Assembly: GCA_002419145.1 (NCBI GenBank)
Contig: DIFN01000079.1
Span: forward strand, 1 to 24,067
DNA: 24,067 bases
From: Mageeibacillus sp. UBA5747
Lineage (GTDB): Bacteria > Bacillota > Clostridia > Saccharofermentanales > UBA5734
Direction: 5' to 3'
The position numbers and the translations under genes were made by a program. Positions 7,765 to 15,505 of the stretch are shown one piece after another. The notes beneath the pieces are model-generated. The model saw only the letters and a program-made list of their open reading frames with translations. It did no database searches and was not told the origin of the DNA. Within the stretch, counting starts at the first letter, position 1. The number at the start of each line of letters is the position of its first letter.

Positions 7765-8973
7765 ATGTATAAAGTGCTTCTAGTTGATGATGACCCGGCG
7801 ATATGTGAGGGACTGCCACTTCTGATCGATTGGACTGCCCTGCGCTTCGAAGTGGTTGTGACAGCTGCGGATGGACAGATTGCTTTGAACGTGCTTTTAG
7901 ATTCGCCTGTAGACCTGATCGTCACAGACATTCGCATGCCAAAACTCGATGGAATAGACTTGATCAAGGAGATCCGTTCCCGCGGTCTTGAGGTGCCGGT
8001 TGTTATCATCAGTGGTCATAAGGATTTTGAGTATGCCCAGACCGCAATGGCTTTTGGAGTGCGTCATTATTTACTCAAACCAGTCAATGCACAGATGTTA
8101 GTTTCAACGCTTGTTGAAATCCGGCATGAACTTGACGACCGGGCCAGAATAGAGCGGACTGTTCACGAAAGCCTGCAAGTGCTCAGGCAGCGACAGGTCT
8201 GGGAACTGTTAAACCAGCCGCCACTGGAGAAACAGAATGTACAGGAAGGCTGGCCAGCAAGTACATCCATCCGGACCCCTTACAGAGTTATGATTGTGGC
8301 AGTTCAGGGCATCACCCAGACAGCTGCCCACCAACTACTCGAATCAATGCCTTCAGATCATCCGTTCAATTGGATGGATTGGCCTCCAATCGACCTGGAA
8401 AAAGGCCGGATCGCAGTCGTTTGCCGACAGCCGGAGTTGGACCGTGACAAGGCATTTGATCTTGCCGGGAAAATCTGGCAGCAGTTTGCGGATGCGCTGG
8501 GAAGTGGGCACTCGATTCAGGTCATGGTTGGCCGCCAGGTGCAAGATCCGCATGAATTGTCCATTTCTTATGCTGATGCGCTCGATTTGCTCAGCAACGG
8601 CAAGGATGAATCAGCACAACCTGTCTCAATTTATGAAGACAGACAATCGAGCCAGTTGCTGGAGTCTATACTGACTTACATCCGACTGCACTATATGGAG
8701 AAAATCAGCCTGCGCCAGCTTGCTCTTGATTTCTACTTGAATCCCGCCTACTTGGGTCGTCTGATCCGAAAACACACGGGGCGATCTTTTAATGACTATC
8801 TGGCGGTTTTACGTGTCAAACAAGCCCAGCAGCTCTTGAAAAACCGCAAGTTAACTGTGATGGAAGTAGCCGAACGGGTTGGATATGCTGACCATGACTA
8901 TTTTTGCCAAGTATTCCGGCAATGGACAGGGCAGACGCCTAGTGACTATCGCCTGCAGGATCACCACGGATAG
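7765..8973 (+). CDS. YesN-like response regulator with AraC-type DNA-binding domain
   Basis: A 402-residue regulator. The N-terminal receiver domain (1-120) has the acidic pocket DDD at 8-10, the phosphorylation site Asp55 (VTDIRMPK), Ser/Thr in VVIISGHKDFEYA and the LLKP lysine. A poorly conserved middle (about 130-295) leads to two AraC helix-turn-helix motifs at about 300-400 (SLRQLALDFYLNPAYLGRLI and MEVAERVGYADHDYFCQVFR). GGAAAGGA at 7749-7756 supports ATG 7765; the TTG six bases before is less likely. It lies 18 bases after the kinase gene and should be its partner. The obvious target is the promoter region at 8974-9128, upstream of the transporter operon, probably as an activator. Confidence 0.93.
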   Translation: MYKVLLVDDDPAICEGLPLLIDWTALRFEVVVTAADGQIALNVLLDSPVDLIVTDIRMPKLDGIDLIKEIRSRGLEVPVVIISGHKDFEYAQTAMAFGVRHYLLKPVNAQMLVSTLVEIRHELDDRARIERTVHESLQVLRQRQVWELLNQPPLEKQNVQEGWPASTSIRTPYRVMIVAVQGITQTAAHQLLESMPSDHPFNWMDWPPIDLEKGRIAVVCRQPELDRDKAFDLAGKIWQQFADALGSGHSIQVMVGRQVQDPHELSISYADALDLLSNGKDESAQPVSIYEDRQSSQLLESILTYIRLHYMEKISLRQLALDFYLNPAYLGRLIRKHTGRSFNDYLAVLRVKQAQQLLKNRKLTVMEVAERVGYADHDYFCQVFRQWTGQTPSDYRLQDHHG

Positions 8974-8976
8974 CAT

Positions 8977-9016
8977 GACAAATTACCAGTAAAATCCTTG
9001 GTATGTACAATTTGTC
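8977..9016. promoter_or_regulatory. Nested 40-bp inverted repeat, candidate operator for the YesN-like regulator
   Basis: Outer arms GACAAATT (8977-8984) and AATTTGTC (9009-9016) are perfectly complementary; inner arms TACCA (8984-8988) and TGGTA (8999-9003) are also complementary. There is no T-run after it, so it is not an intrinsic terminator. Its centre lies about 70 bases upstream of the TATAAT element, a usual distance for an activator site. The binding protein is inferred from context only. Confidence 0.5.
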
Positions 9017-9041
9017 CTGTGAACTTATCCAAACTCTCGGG

Positions 9042-9090
9042 TTCTGGCGGATTAGACTCAGACCTATAATAGGTCCATGGAAGTCCACGG
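9042..9090 (+). promoter_or_regulatory. Putative promoter of the transporter/catabolic operon
   Basis: A consensus -10 hexamer TATAAT is at 9065-9070. At 17-bp spacing the -35 position is TTCTGG (9042-9047), a poor match, as expected for an activator-dependent promoter. The -10 sits inside a perfect interrupted palindrome, GACCTA (9061-9066) / TAGGTC (9070-9075). Just downstream are two near-identical octamers, GTCCATGG (9073-9080) and GTCCACGG (9083-9090), with a 10-bp period. A strong ribosome site (9110-9120) follows. Confidence 0.55.
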
Positions 9091-9128
9091 TAACGGATCT
9101 GCCAAAATCAAAGAGGAGGATTTGACGC

Positions 9129-10868
9129 GTGACAAAAGGCAAACGACCCATCATGAGGATACTAACCCTGTTTTTCACAACCACCCTGCTCGTGACAAGC
9201 TTAGCGGCTTGCTCAACCGTACCTTCTACTACAGCTGCGACATCATCTGAGGTTGCCGCATCATCAGACAGCCAGACCCAGCAGCAAGAAGAGTATGTCA
9301 TTCAGCTGTTGACAGATCCCCAATCGACTGTGAAATTAAGCACAGATACAGCGGTCGGAAAAGTGATCAAAGAGAAATTCAATATTGTTTTTGAATTCAT
9401 TCCCACTTCAGGGGATCAACGCGAGAAGCAGAATCTGATGTTGTCATCCGGAGATTATCCGGAGATTATGCGTCTGGAAGGCGACGACATGGTCAAGAAA
9501 TACATCGCTGCCGGCGCTGCGTTGCCGCTCGATGACTATGTTGCCAGTTCCAAGTATTTTTCAAAACGTTTTGAGGAGCAGATTCCTTACTGGCGAGTTG
9601 CAAGCCCGGACGGCAAACTCTATAAATGGGAACTGAACATGCCGCAGGACTTTGATGTCAATCCGGAGGCAAATGACATTGGCGTTCGCACCGATGTACT
9701 GGAGGCCCAAGGATGGCCCAATCTTGTAACCGAGGATGAATGGGTCGAATTCCTGAAAAAAGCGATGGAAGAAAACCCGATGACCAATGGCGAAAAAACA
9801 GTTGGCATGGTCATTCCGATGGGTGAATCTTGGGGCCCGTCACTGACCACTGAATTCATCGAAAAGGGTGGACCAACCAACGACCAGGGGACAAATGACG
9901 CCGTTCTTTGGAACCAGGTTGAGCAAAAGTGGGAACCTGCTTTCACCAACCGCGATTTCATCCAGAATCTACGCTTTTTCAATCGTCTGTATCGTGAAGG
10001 CATCCTTGACCCAGACAGCTTCACAGACACATTGGACCAGGCTCGGGCCAAAGTGACCTCGGGTCGTGCCTTGAGTATGTGGTACATCATCTGGGAAATC
10101 CCAGGGGCAAACTCGGCCCTCCAAGCTGCCGGACAACCTCAAATGCAATACATCAACCTGCCAATCCGCAGCAACGACCAGGCAAAAGAAAATGAAAAAC
10201 GGCAAATCCGTGTTGAAACCACACGACCCTTTGATTCTGTCGTCATCACAAAAAATGCCAAAGATCCTCAGCGCCTGTTTGATCTGATTGATTGGATTAT
10301 GTCAGATGAAGGCCAGATTCTGATGCAAAGTGGCATAGAAGGTGAGCAGTACACCATCGTCGATGGCAAACGGGTGCCGACTCCGGCCTTCCTGGACGGC
10401 ATCAAGAATGATCCGGAATATACCGAGAAAGTTGGCATTGGCGGCTCCATGTCGGTATTGGGAATGTGCAAGCAAAAGGGAGAAGACGGCATTGCCTACA
10501 ACATGACCCTTGATCCGAACTATATGGATCAGCTGTTCTTGACAGACCGTCAAAAAGAAGCATTTGAAAAGCTTGGTTGGGAAAATTCCAAGTCTTACTG
10601 GCTGGAGACTGGTACGATTGCTCCGAGTGGACTTGCGAGCACTTGTTCCCTGACACCTGGTTCTGAAGAAGCCAAAATCAACGAAAATTTCATGGCTTGG
10701 CGCATCACAGCCGGAACCAAACTGATCACAGCGAAAAGCGAAGCCGATTTTGAATCAACTCTTGCCGATCTGATGGAAGAGTACAACAAAATGGACATCC
10801 AGAAGGTTGTCGATACGTATAATGCCATCCTAGCCGAAAACAAAGCCAAACTGGACCAGATGAAATAA
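9129..10868 (+). CDS. Extracellular sugar-binding lipoprotein (LplA-type solute-binding protein)
   Basis: A 579-residue ABC-transporter receptor of the family-1 extracellular solute-binding class. The signal peptide is basic (MTKGKRPIMR), then hydrophobic, and ends in the lipobox LAAC with Cys28 as lipid anchor; a Ser/Thr/Ala-rich linker follows to about residue 50. The mature part has typical features: a GDYPEIMRL segment, DVLEAQGWPNLVTEDEW, and a C-terminal helical tail. The size fits the large LplA-type receptors for oligosaccharides or modified sugars. The start is GTG at 9129, chosen because AAAGAGGAGGA at 9110-9120 sits eight bases upstream. It is the first gene of the operon and is followed by a stem-loop before the permeases, as is usual when the receptor is made in excess. 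Confidence 0.92.
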   Translation: MTKGKRPIMRILTLFFTTTLLVTSLAACSTVPSTTAATSSEVAASSDSQTQQQEEYVIQLLTDPQSTVKLSTDTAVGKVIKEKFNIVFEFIPTSGDQREKQNLMLSSGDYPEIMRLEGDDMVKKYIAAGAALPLDDYVASSKYFSKRFEEQIPYWRVASPDGKLYKWELNMPQDFDVNPEANDIGVRTDVLEAQGWPNLVTEDEWVEFLKKAMEENPMTNGEKTVGMVIPMGESWGPSLTTEFIEKGGPTNDQGTNDAVLWNQVEQKWEPAFTNRDFIQNLRFFNRLYREGILDPDSFTDTLDQARAKVTSGRALSMWYIIWEIPGANSALQAAGQPQMQYINLPIRSNDQAKENEKRQIRVETTRPFDSVVITKNAKDPQRLFDLIDWIMSDEGQILMQSGIEGEQYTIVDGKRVPTPAFLDGIKNDPEYTEKVGIGGSMSVLGMCKQKGEDGIAYNMTLDPNYMDQLFLTDRQKEAFEKLGWENSKSYWLETGTIAPSGLASTCSLTPGSEEAKINENFMAWRITAGTKLITAKSEADFESTLADLMEEYNKMDIQKVVDTYNAILAENKAKLDQMK

Positions 10869-10889
10869 TACTTAGAGTTTCAAACCCGT

Positions 10890-10917
10890 CAGCCGGTCGC
10901 TCTGAAGCGGCCGGCTG
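10890..10917 (+). other. Stable stem-loop between binding-protein and permease genes
   Basis: Arms CAGCCGGTCGC (10890-10900) and GCGGCCGGCTG (10907-10917) pair over 11 bp with a single G-U wobble, loop TCTGAA. There is no U-tract, so it is unlikely to be a full terminator. In this position, such hairpins commonly protect the receptor transcript from 3' decay and lower permease expression. Confidence 0.6.
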
Positions 10918-10955
10918 CACCGGGCAAGTCTAGTTCGGCCGGAGAAAGGCATATC

Positions 10956-11927
10956 ATGAAAGCACATGAAACCGAGGCTTCCCTGCCCCGAAATCTGTTG
11001 CCGGCGCTCAAGTCCCGGCCAGTCTTGAACCGGATTATCCGAAATCGCTATCTGTACCTGATGCTGTTGCCAGGTCTGGCCAGCATCATGATTTTCAATT
11101 ATATCCCTATCTTTGGCTGGTGGATGGCATTCACAGATTACCAGGTTGGCAAGAGTATCTGGCAGGCTCCTTGGGTTGGACTGCGCTTCTTCAAAGAATT
11201 TTTTTCTGATAGCAACGGCGCCTTGCCAGTCATCCGCAACACTCTGATCATGAATGTATCCTCCTTGATTGTGGGCCTTGGTGTGGCGTTCCTGTTTGCC
11301 ATCCTTCTAAAAGAAGTTCGGCTACGCTGGTTCCAAAAGACAGTCCAGTACGCGACATTCTTGCCCTATTTCATGTCATGGGTCATTTTATATGCAGTCG
11401 TCTACTCATTGTTTTCAGTCAATTCCGGAGCCATGAATGAGACGTTGGTCCGATTGGGTTGGCTCAAAGAGCCTTTGAACATCCTTGGTGACAAACAATA
11501 CTCCTGGCTCCTGATCGTCACGGTCAATACGTGGAATTCACTGGGGTACAACAGCGTCATTTTTATCGCAGCGATAGCAGGAATACCATCCGAACTCTAT
11601 GAAGCGGCCGAAATCGATGGGGCTGGTAGGATCCAGAAAATTGTTTTTATTACAGCACCCAGCCTTTTGCCCACCCTGGTTGTGCTTGTCATCATGAATG
11701 CTGGCTGGTTGCTTAATTCTGGACTCGACCAATTCTTTATTTTCACCAATTCTCTCAACATGGAGACTATGGAAGTCTTCGACTACTACATTTATCGTTT
11801 TGGACTTAAGCAGTTCAACTATTCATATGCGACTGCGGTCAGTATTGTCAAGACACTGGTCAGTCTGGGCTTGCTTATCCTGGTCAACCGCTGGTCCCGT
11901 CGCTCGGTCAACCAGTCGATTTTCTAG
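10956..11927 (+). CDS. Sugar ABC transporter permease, LplB/YteP type
   Basis: A 323-residue inner-membrane permease with about six helices. The first begins at about residue 32 (YLYLMLLPGLASIMIFNYIP), preceded by a cytoplasmic tail of about 30 residues, as in the LplB/YteP subfamily. The EAA loop that contacts the ATPase is ELYEAAEIDGAGRIQKI at about 213-229. It should form a heterodimer with the next gene's product and import the ligand brought by the lipoprotein. GGAGAAAGG at 10940-10948 supports ATG 10956. No ATPase gene is present in the locus, so a shared MsmX-like ATPase encoded elsewhere is expected. Confidence 0.93.
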   Translation: MKAHETEASLPRNLLPALKSRPVLNRIIRNRYLYLMLLPGLASIMIFNYIPIFGWWMAFTDYQVGKSIWQAPWVGLRFFKEFFSDSNGALPVIRNTLIMNVSSLIVGLGVAFLFAILLKEVRLRWFQKTVQYATFLPYFMSWVILYAVVYSLFSVNSGAMNETLVRLGWLKEPLNILGDKQYSWLLIVTVNTWNSLGYNSVIFIAAIAGIPSELYEAAEIDGAGRIQKIVFITAPSLLPTLVVLVIMNAGWLLNSGLDQFFIFTNSLNMETMEVFDYYIYRFGLKQFNYSYATAVSIVKTLVSLGLLILVNRWSRRSVNQSIF

Positions 11928-11943
11928 GCAGAAAGGGTTAATC

Positions 11944-12813
11944 ATGAAAAAATATCCGCTCAAGGAAGCCCCTTTCGACATCCTGAACCTGACACTGATG
12001 CTCATTGTTCTTCTGGGAATGATGTATCCATTCTGGTATGTTCTGGTTTATTCGATCAGCGATGCTTCCAGCGCCAGCTCCGGACTTTTCCTTTGGCCGG
12101 CCAAAATCAGCTTTGACTCGTATGTAACCATCCTGAAAAGCTCAGATATCCTGAATGGATTGTGGATCTCAAGCTTGCGTGCTATCCTGGGCGCATTTAC
12201 CATGATCGTTGTATCCTCGATGACAGCCTATGCGATGAGCAAGGATCACTTGCCTGGTATCAAAGGGATTCGCAAGTTCATTTTATTCAGTATGTATGTT
12301 TCTGGTGGATTGATCCCGACCTATATGGTTATCAAAGGTTTGGGTCTGACCAATACTTTTGCGGTGTATATTCTGCCCGGCATGGCCAGCGTGTTCAACA
12401 TAATCCTGATCCGTGCCTACATGGAAAACTTGCCACCGAGTCTGGAAGAATCTGCCTACATCGATGGCGCCAATGATTTCCAGATTTTCAGATCAATCGT
12501 TCTGCCACTGTCCAAGCCTGTCATCGCTGCAGTATCTCTATATACCGCTGTTGGCCAGTGGAACAGCTACATCGACACACAAATCTACAATTACCGGAAT
12601 CCGGATCTTTACCCACTGCAATACATTTTGTTCAACTATCTTGCTGCCTATACGCCCTCGCGTGAAGCGGCAAAAATGCACATCATGACAGTTACACCCT
12701 ACAGTATGAAAATGGCAATTACGATCGTGACCATTTTGCCGATCCTTTTTGTCTACCCTTTTCTCCAACGTTATTTCATTTCGGGATTGCTGGTCGGTTC
12801 AGTCAAAGCTTGA
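11944..12813 (+). CDS. Sugar ABC transporter permease, LplC/YtcP type
   Basis: A 289-residue permease with about six membrane helices. A first helix at about 15-35 (LTLMLIVLLGMMYPFWYVLV) is followed by the periplasm-facing SISD segment, and the EAA loop is LEESAYIDGANDFQIFRSI at 167-185. The C-terminus FISGLLVGSVKA is typical for this carbohydrate-uptake subfamily. The frame is open for 82 codons further upstream, inside the preceding permease gene, but AGAAAGGG at 11930-11937 precedes ATG 11944, which gives the usual length. It lies 16 bases after its partner permease gene. Confidence 0.93.
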   Translation: MKKYPLKEAPFDILNLTLMLIVLLGMMYPFWYVLVYSISDASSASSGLFLWPAKISFDSYVTILKSSDILNGLWISSLRAILGAFTMIVVSSMTAYAMSKDHLPGIKGIRKFILFSMYVSGGLIPTYMVIKGLGLTNTFAVYILPGMASVFNIILIRAYMENLPPSLEESAYIDGANDFQIFRSIVLPLSKPVIAAVSLYTAVGQWNSYIDTQIYNYRNPDLYPLQYILFNYLAAYTPSREAAKMHIMTVTPYSMKMAITIVTILPILFVYPFLQRYFISGLLVGSVKA

Positions 12814-12840
12814 ACCTGGTTTTCCCTGGAAGGTTGTTTT

Positions 12841-14100
12841 ATGAACCGAAAAATCAAGGTCGGTGTCTTTGGGGCGCATCGTGGGCTCGCGATGATCCAA
12901 GTTTTGGCCGGTCACCCCGATGCTGAACTGGTCGCCATTTGCGATCGTTACGAACCTCTTTTGGAAAAATGCCGGACTGTTGCTCGTGACGCCAATATCA
13001 ATGTTGCTTTTTACACCTCGTTTTCCGAATTCAAACAACATGAAATGGATGCGGTGGTTCTGGCCAATTATGCCAACGAGCACGCTCCGTTTGCCATCGA
13101 ATTGCTAGGTCAGGGAATCCATGTCTGCAGTGAGGTTCTGCCGGTGGAAACCATGGCCCAGGCTGTTGAACTGGTTGAAGCAGTTGAGAAAAGTGGCCGA
13201 ATCTATACGTATGCAGAGAATTATTGCTATTTCCGATCGACTCAGGAAATGAAAAGGTTGTACCGCGAGGGCGCGATTGGGGAGTTTCTCCACGCGGAAG
13301 GCGAATACGTTCATGATTGCGAATCCATTTGGCCTGACATCACTTATGGCGAACGGGATCACTGGCGCAACCGCTTGTATTCGACTTACTACTGCACCCA
13401 CAGTCTTGGGCCAGTTATTGCCATCACAGGCGCTAAGGTCAGCCGGATTGTGGGGTTTGAGACACCGAATGTGCCCAACATGGCACGCCAGGGTTACCGG
13501 GGTGGCACGTCTGGCCTGATTGTCGCGCAAATGGATAATGGTGCGACTGTTAAAAGTTTGCACGGATATCTCAAACGTGAGCCTTCCTCTGTCTGGTACA
13601 GTCTATACGGCACGACGGGCATGATGGAAACAGATCGCTGGAATGAAGGCGTTGACCGGCTCTATCTTTATCAGGAAGGCAGCTCGAACAGTGATACTGC
13701 GATCAGTTACCGGCCCAAGGCAGCCGTAGACCTGCCCCAAGCCAATCAGGATTGGGGACATGGTGGCAGCGATTTCTACACCATGCACTATTTTCTTGAA
13801 AAAATCCTCGGCAGACCAGCGGGTGAAGCCTGCATTGATGTCTATCAAGCCCTTGACATGGCTTTGCCTGGCATTTTGGCTTACCGTTCGATCTGCTCAG
13901 GAAATGTACCTGTTGATGTACCTGATTTTCGTGATCCATCCGCACGGGAAGCATATCGCCACGACACTTGGTGTACCAACCCGGATGTCGCAGGTGACAT
14001 GCTGGCGCCGTTCTGTTCAAAAGGTGAGACCATGATCCCGGATTCTGTCTATACAGAGGTCCGGAACAAATGGCTGGAACACCAGAAAGGTCTTCTATGA
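12841..14100 (+). CDS. Gfo/Idh/MocA family oxidoreductase 1, without the EKP lysine
   Basis: A 419-residue NAD(P)-dependent dehydrogenase-like protein. The N-terminal Rossmann domain (1-125) starts VGVFGAHRG at 7-15, an atypical dinucleotide loop, with VAICDRYEP following. The usual Gfo/Idh/MocA motif EKP, whose lysine takes part in catalysis, is here SEVLPVE (97-103), so the lysine is missing. The C-terminal alpha/beta domain (about 130-400) includes ENYCYF, YYCTHSLGP and WGHGGSDFYTMHYF, plausible sugar-binding stretches. Many sugar-locus homologues deviate in this way, and oxidation, epimerisation or a non-redox reaction are all possible. GGAAGG at 12829-12834 supports the start; the stop overlaps the next ATG (ATGA). 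Confidence 0.86.
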   Translation: MNRKIKVGVFGAHRGLAMIQVLAGHPDAELVAICDRYEPLLEKCRTVARDANINVAFYTSFSEFKQHEMDAVVLANYANEHAPFAIELLGQGIHVCSEVLPVETMAQAVELVEAVEKSGRIYTYAENYCYFRSTQEMKRLYREGAIGEFLHAEGEYVHDCESIWPDITYGERDHWRNRLYSTYYCTHSLGPVIAITGAKVSRIVGFETPNVPNMARQGYRGGTSGLIVAQMDNGATVKSLHGYLKREPSSVWYSLYGTTGMMETDRWNEGVDRLYLYQEGSSNSDTAISYRPKAAVDLPQANQDWGHGGSDFYTMHYFLEKILGRPAGEACIDVYQALDMALPGILAYRSICSGNVPVDVPDFRDPSAREAYRHDTWCTNPDVAGDMLAPFCSKGETMIPDSVYTEVRNKWLEHQKGLL

Positions 14101-15503
14101 TCAGCCACCCCAGAGAGACGATTGGTCTGGTCGCCCACTACCTGGATCTTTATGACCGGACAGACCCTCAAGTCCGGCCGGGTATCGAGGCATTTTATGC
14201 AAAGGTAAAAAGTCGTCTGGCGCAACTTGACTTCTCCTGGACATTCAGCCCGATCTGTTGTGTCCGCGCAGAATTCGATCACGCTGTAGAACAGTTTGTC
14301 AAAGACGGTGTCGTCGCTGTGGTATCCATCCACTTGGCCTATTCGCCATCTCTTGAAAGCATTGAGGCCTTTGCCAGGCTAAACGTTCCTATTGTCATAT
14401 TGGATACGACTCCAGCTGCCCGTTTTGATGCTGACACCTCACCTGATGAGATCATGTTCAACCATGGGATCCACGGGGTGCAGGATTTCTGCAATCGTCT
14501 TCGCCGTAGTGGTTTGACCTATTTTGTCGAAGCTGGCCATCTTGACTCCTCCAGCGTGATCACACGAGTTGAAGCAAGGATCAAAGGGGTAGCGGCAGCG
14601 GCTCGCTTGAAAAAGGCACGGGTCGGTCTGGTTGGACGTCCATTTCCCGGCATGGGAGATTTTCAGGTTCCTGATCATTGGTTAAAGGACCTCGGGATTA
14701 CCGTTGTATCCTACACACCTGAAGATGCGGCCCAGGCCAGGCAAACCGTAACACGGGAAAAAGTCGCGGAAGAAATGGCATCCCTTCAGCTCGAATGGCA
14801 ACTTTCAGACCAGCCGACCGATCTGATCCAGGCGGCGGCTCAGGCTGGACTGAATCTGCGCACGTGGCTTGAGGACAGGCAGCTCGACGCGGTTTCACTG
14901 GATTTTCTTGACTTGGATGTGGCGACCGGTTGGCCGACACTGCCGGCCATCGAAATCGATCGTGCGATGGCAGAAGGGACAGGATACGCCGGTGAAGGTG
15001 ATGTGCTGACGGCTGCGCTGGGTTTTGCTCTGGCACCTCTGGCTTCAGCGTGGACTTTTACGGAAATGTTTTGCCCAGACTGGGATGGCCAGCGGATTTA
15101 TCTGAGCCATATGGCTGAGGCAAATCTTGACATCCTGGCAGGCAAGCTTCGTGTGAGCCGTATGCCATTTCCCTTTGGCGATACGATTGATCCACTGGTT
15201 GTCAATGGCTACTATCAGCCTGGCCATGTCTGCCTGGTCAACTTAGCACCACAGCCGGACGGCTATTTTGCTTTGCTGGTTGTGCCGGGTGACCTGGAGC
15301 CTTCGCCAGAGCCCAATCGTCTGGCAGAAACCGTTCATGGATGGTTCAAGCCTGAAGGACTGGCTCTGGAAGATTTTTTCGCTCGCTACAGCGAAGCTGG
15401 CGGCACCCATCACGCGGTGTTGCTTTATGGCGATCCGTATAAAGCCCTGGATACCTTTGGCCAGGTTCTTGGGTTCAAAGTGATCCGCCTGGGAGGAATT
15501 TGA
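14097..15503 (+). CDS. L-arabinose/L-fucose isomerase-like sugar isomerase
   Basis: A 468-residue protein of the AraA/FucI fold, close in length to AraA. The metal-binding residues of AraA (Glu306, Glu333, His350, His450 in E. coli) have clear counterparts: E300 in GYAGEGD, E323 in FTEMF, H338 in LSHMAEAN, and H438/H439 in AGGTHH. An earlier FNHGIHGVQD (121-130) and GLVGRPFPGMGDF (177-189) also fit. It should interconvert an aldose and a ketose using Mn2+ or a similar metal. The substrate is not predictable: no ribulose-phosphate epimerase or standard ara genes accompany it. AGAAAGG at 14084-14090 supports ATG 14097; a longer in-frame start lies inside the previous gene without a ribosome site. 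The stop is two bases before the next start. Confidence 0.82.
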   Translation: MISHPRETIGLVAHYLDLYDRTDPQVRPGIEAFYAKVKSRLAQLDFSWTFSPICCVRAEFDHAVEQFVKDGVVAVVSIHLAYSPSLESIEAFARLNVPIVILDTTPAARFDADTSPDEIMFNHGIHGVQDFCNRLRRSGLTYFVEAGHLDSSSVITRVEARIKGVAAAARLKKARVGLVGRPFPGMGDFQVPDHWLKDLGITVVSYTPEDAAQARQTVTREKVAEEMASLQLEWQLSDQPTDLIQAAAQAGLNLRTWLEDRQLDAVSLDFLDLDVATGWPTLPAIEIDRAMAEGTGYAGEGDVLTAALGFALAPLASAWTFTEMFCPDWDGQRIYLSHMAEANLDILAGKLRVSRMPFPFGDTIDPLVVNGYYQPGHVCLVNLAPQPDGYFALLVVPGDLEPSPEPNRLAETVHGWFKPEGLALEDFFARYSEAGGTHHAVLLYGDPYKALDTFGQVLGFKVIRLGGI

Positions 15504-15505
15504 AC

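Noticed and set aside
8974..9128. CcpA cre site in the operon promoter region
   Set aside because: No stretch fits the cre consensus well enough to claim catabolite control.
11698..11943. 82-codon upstream extension of the second permease
   Set aside because: It runs through the first permease in another frame; a good ribosome site and the normal family length support ATG 11944.
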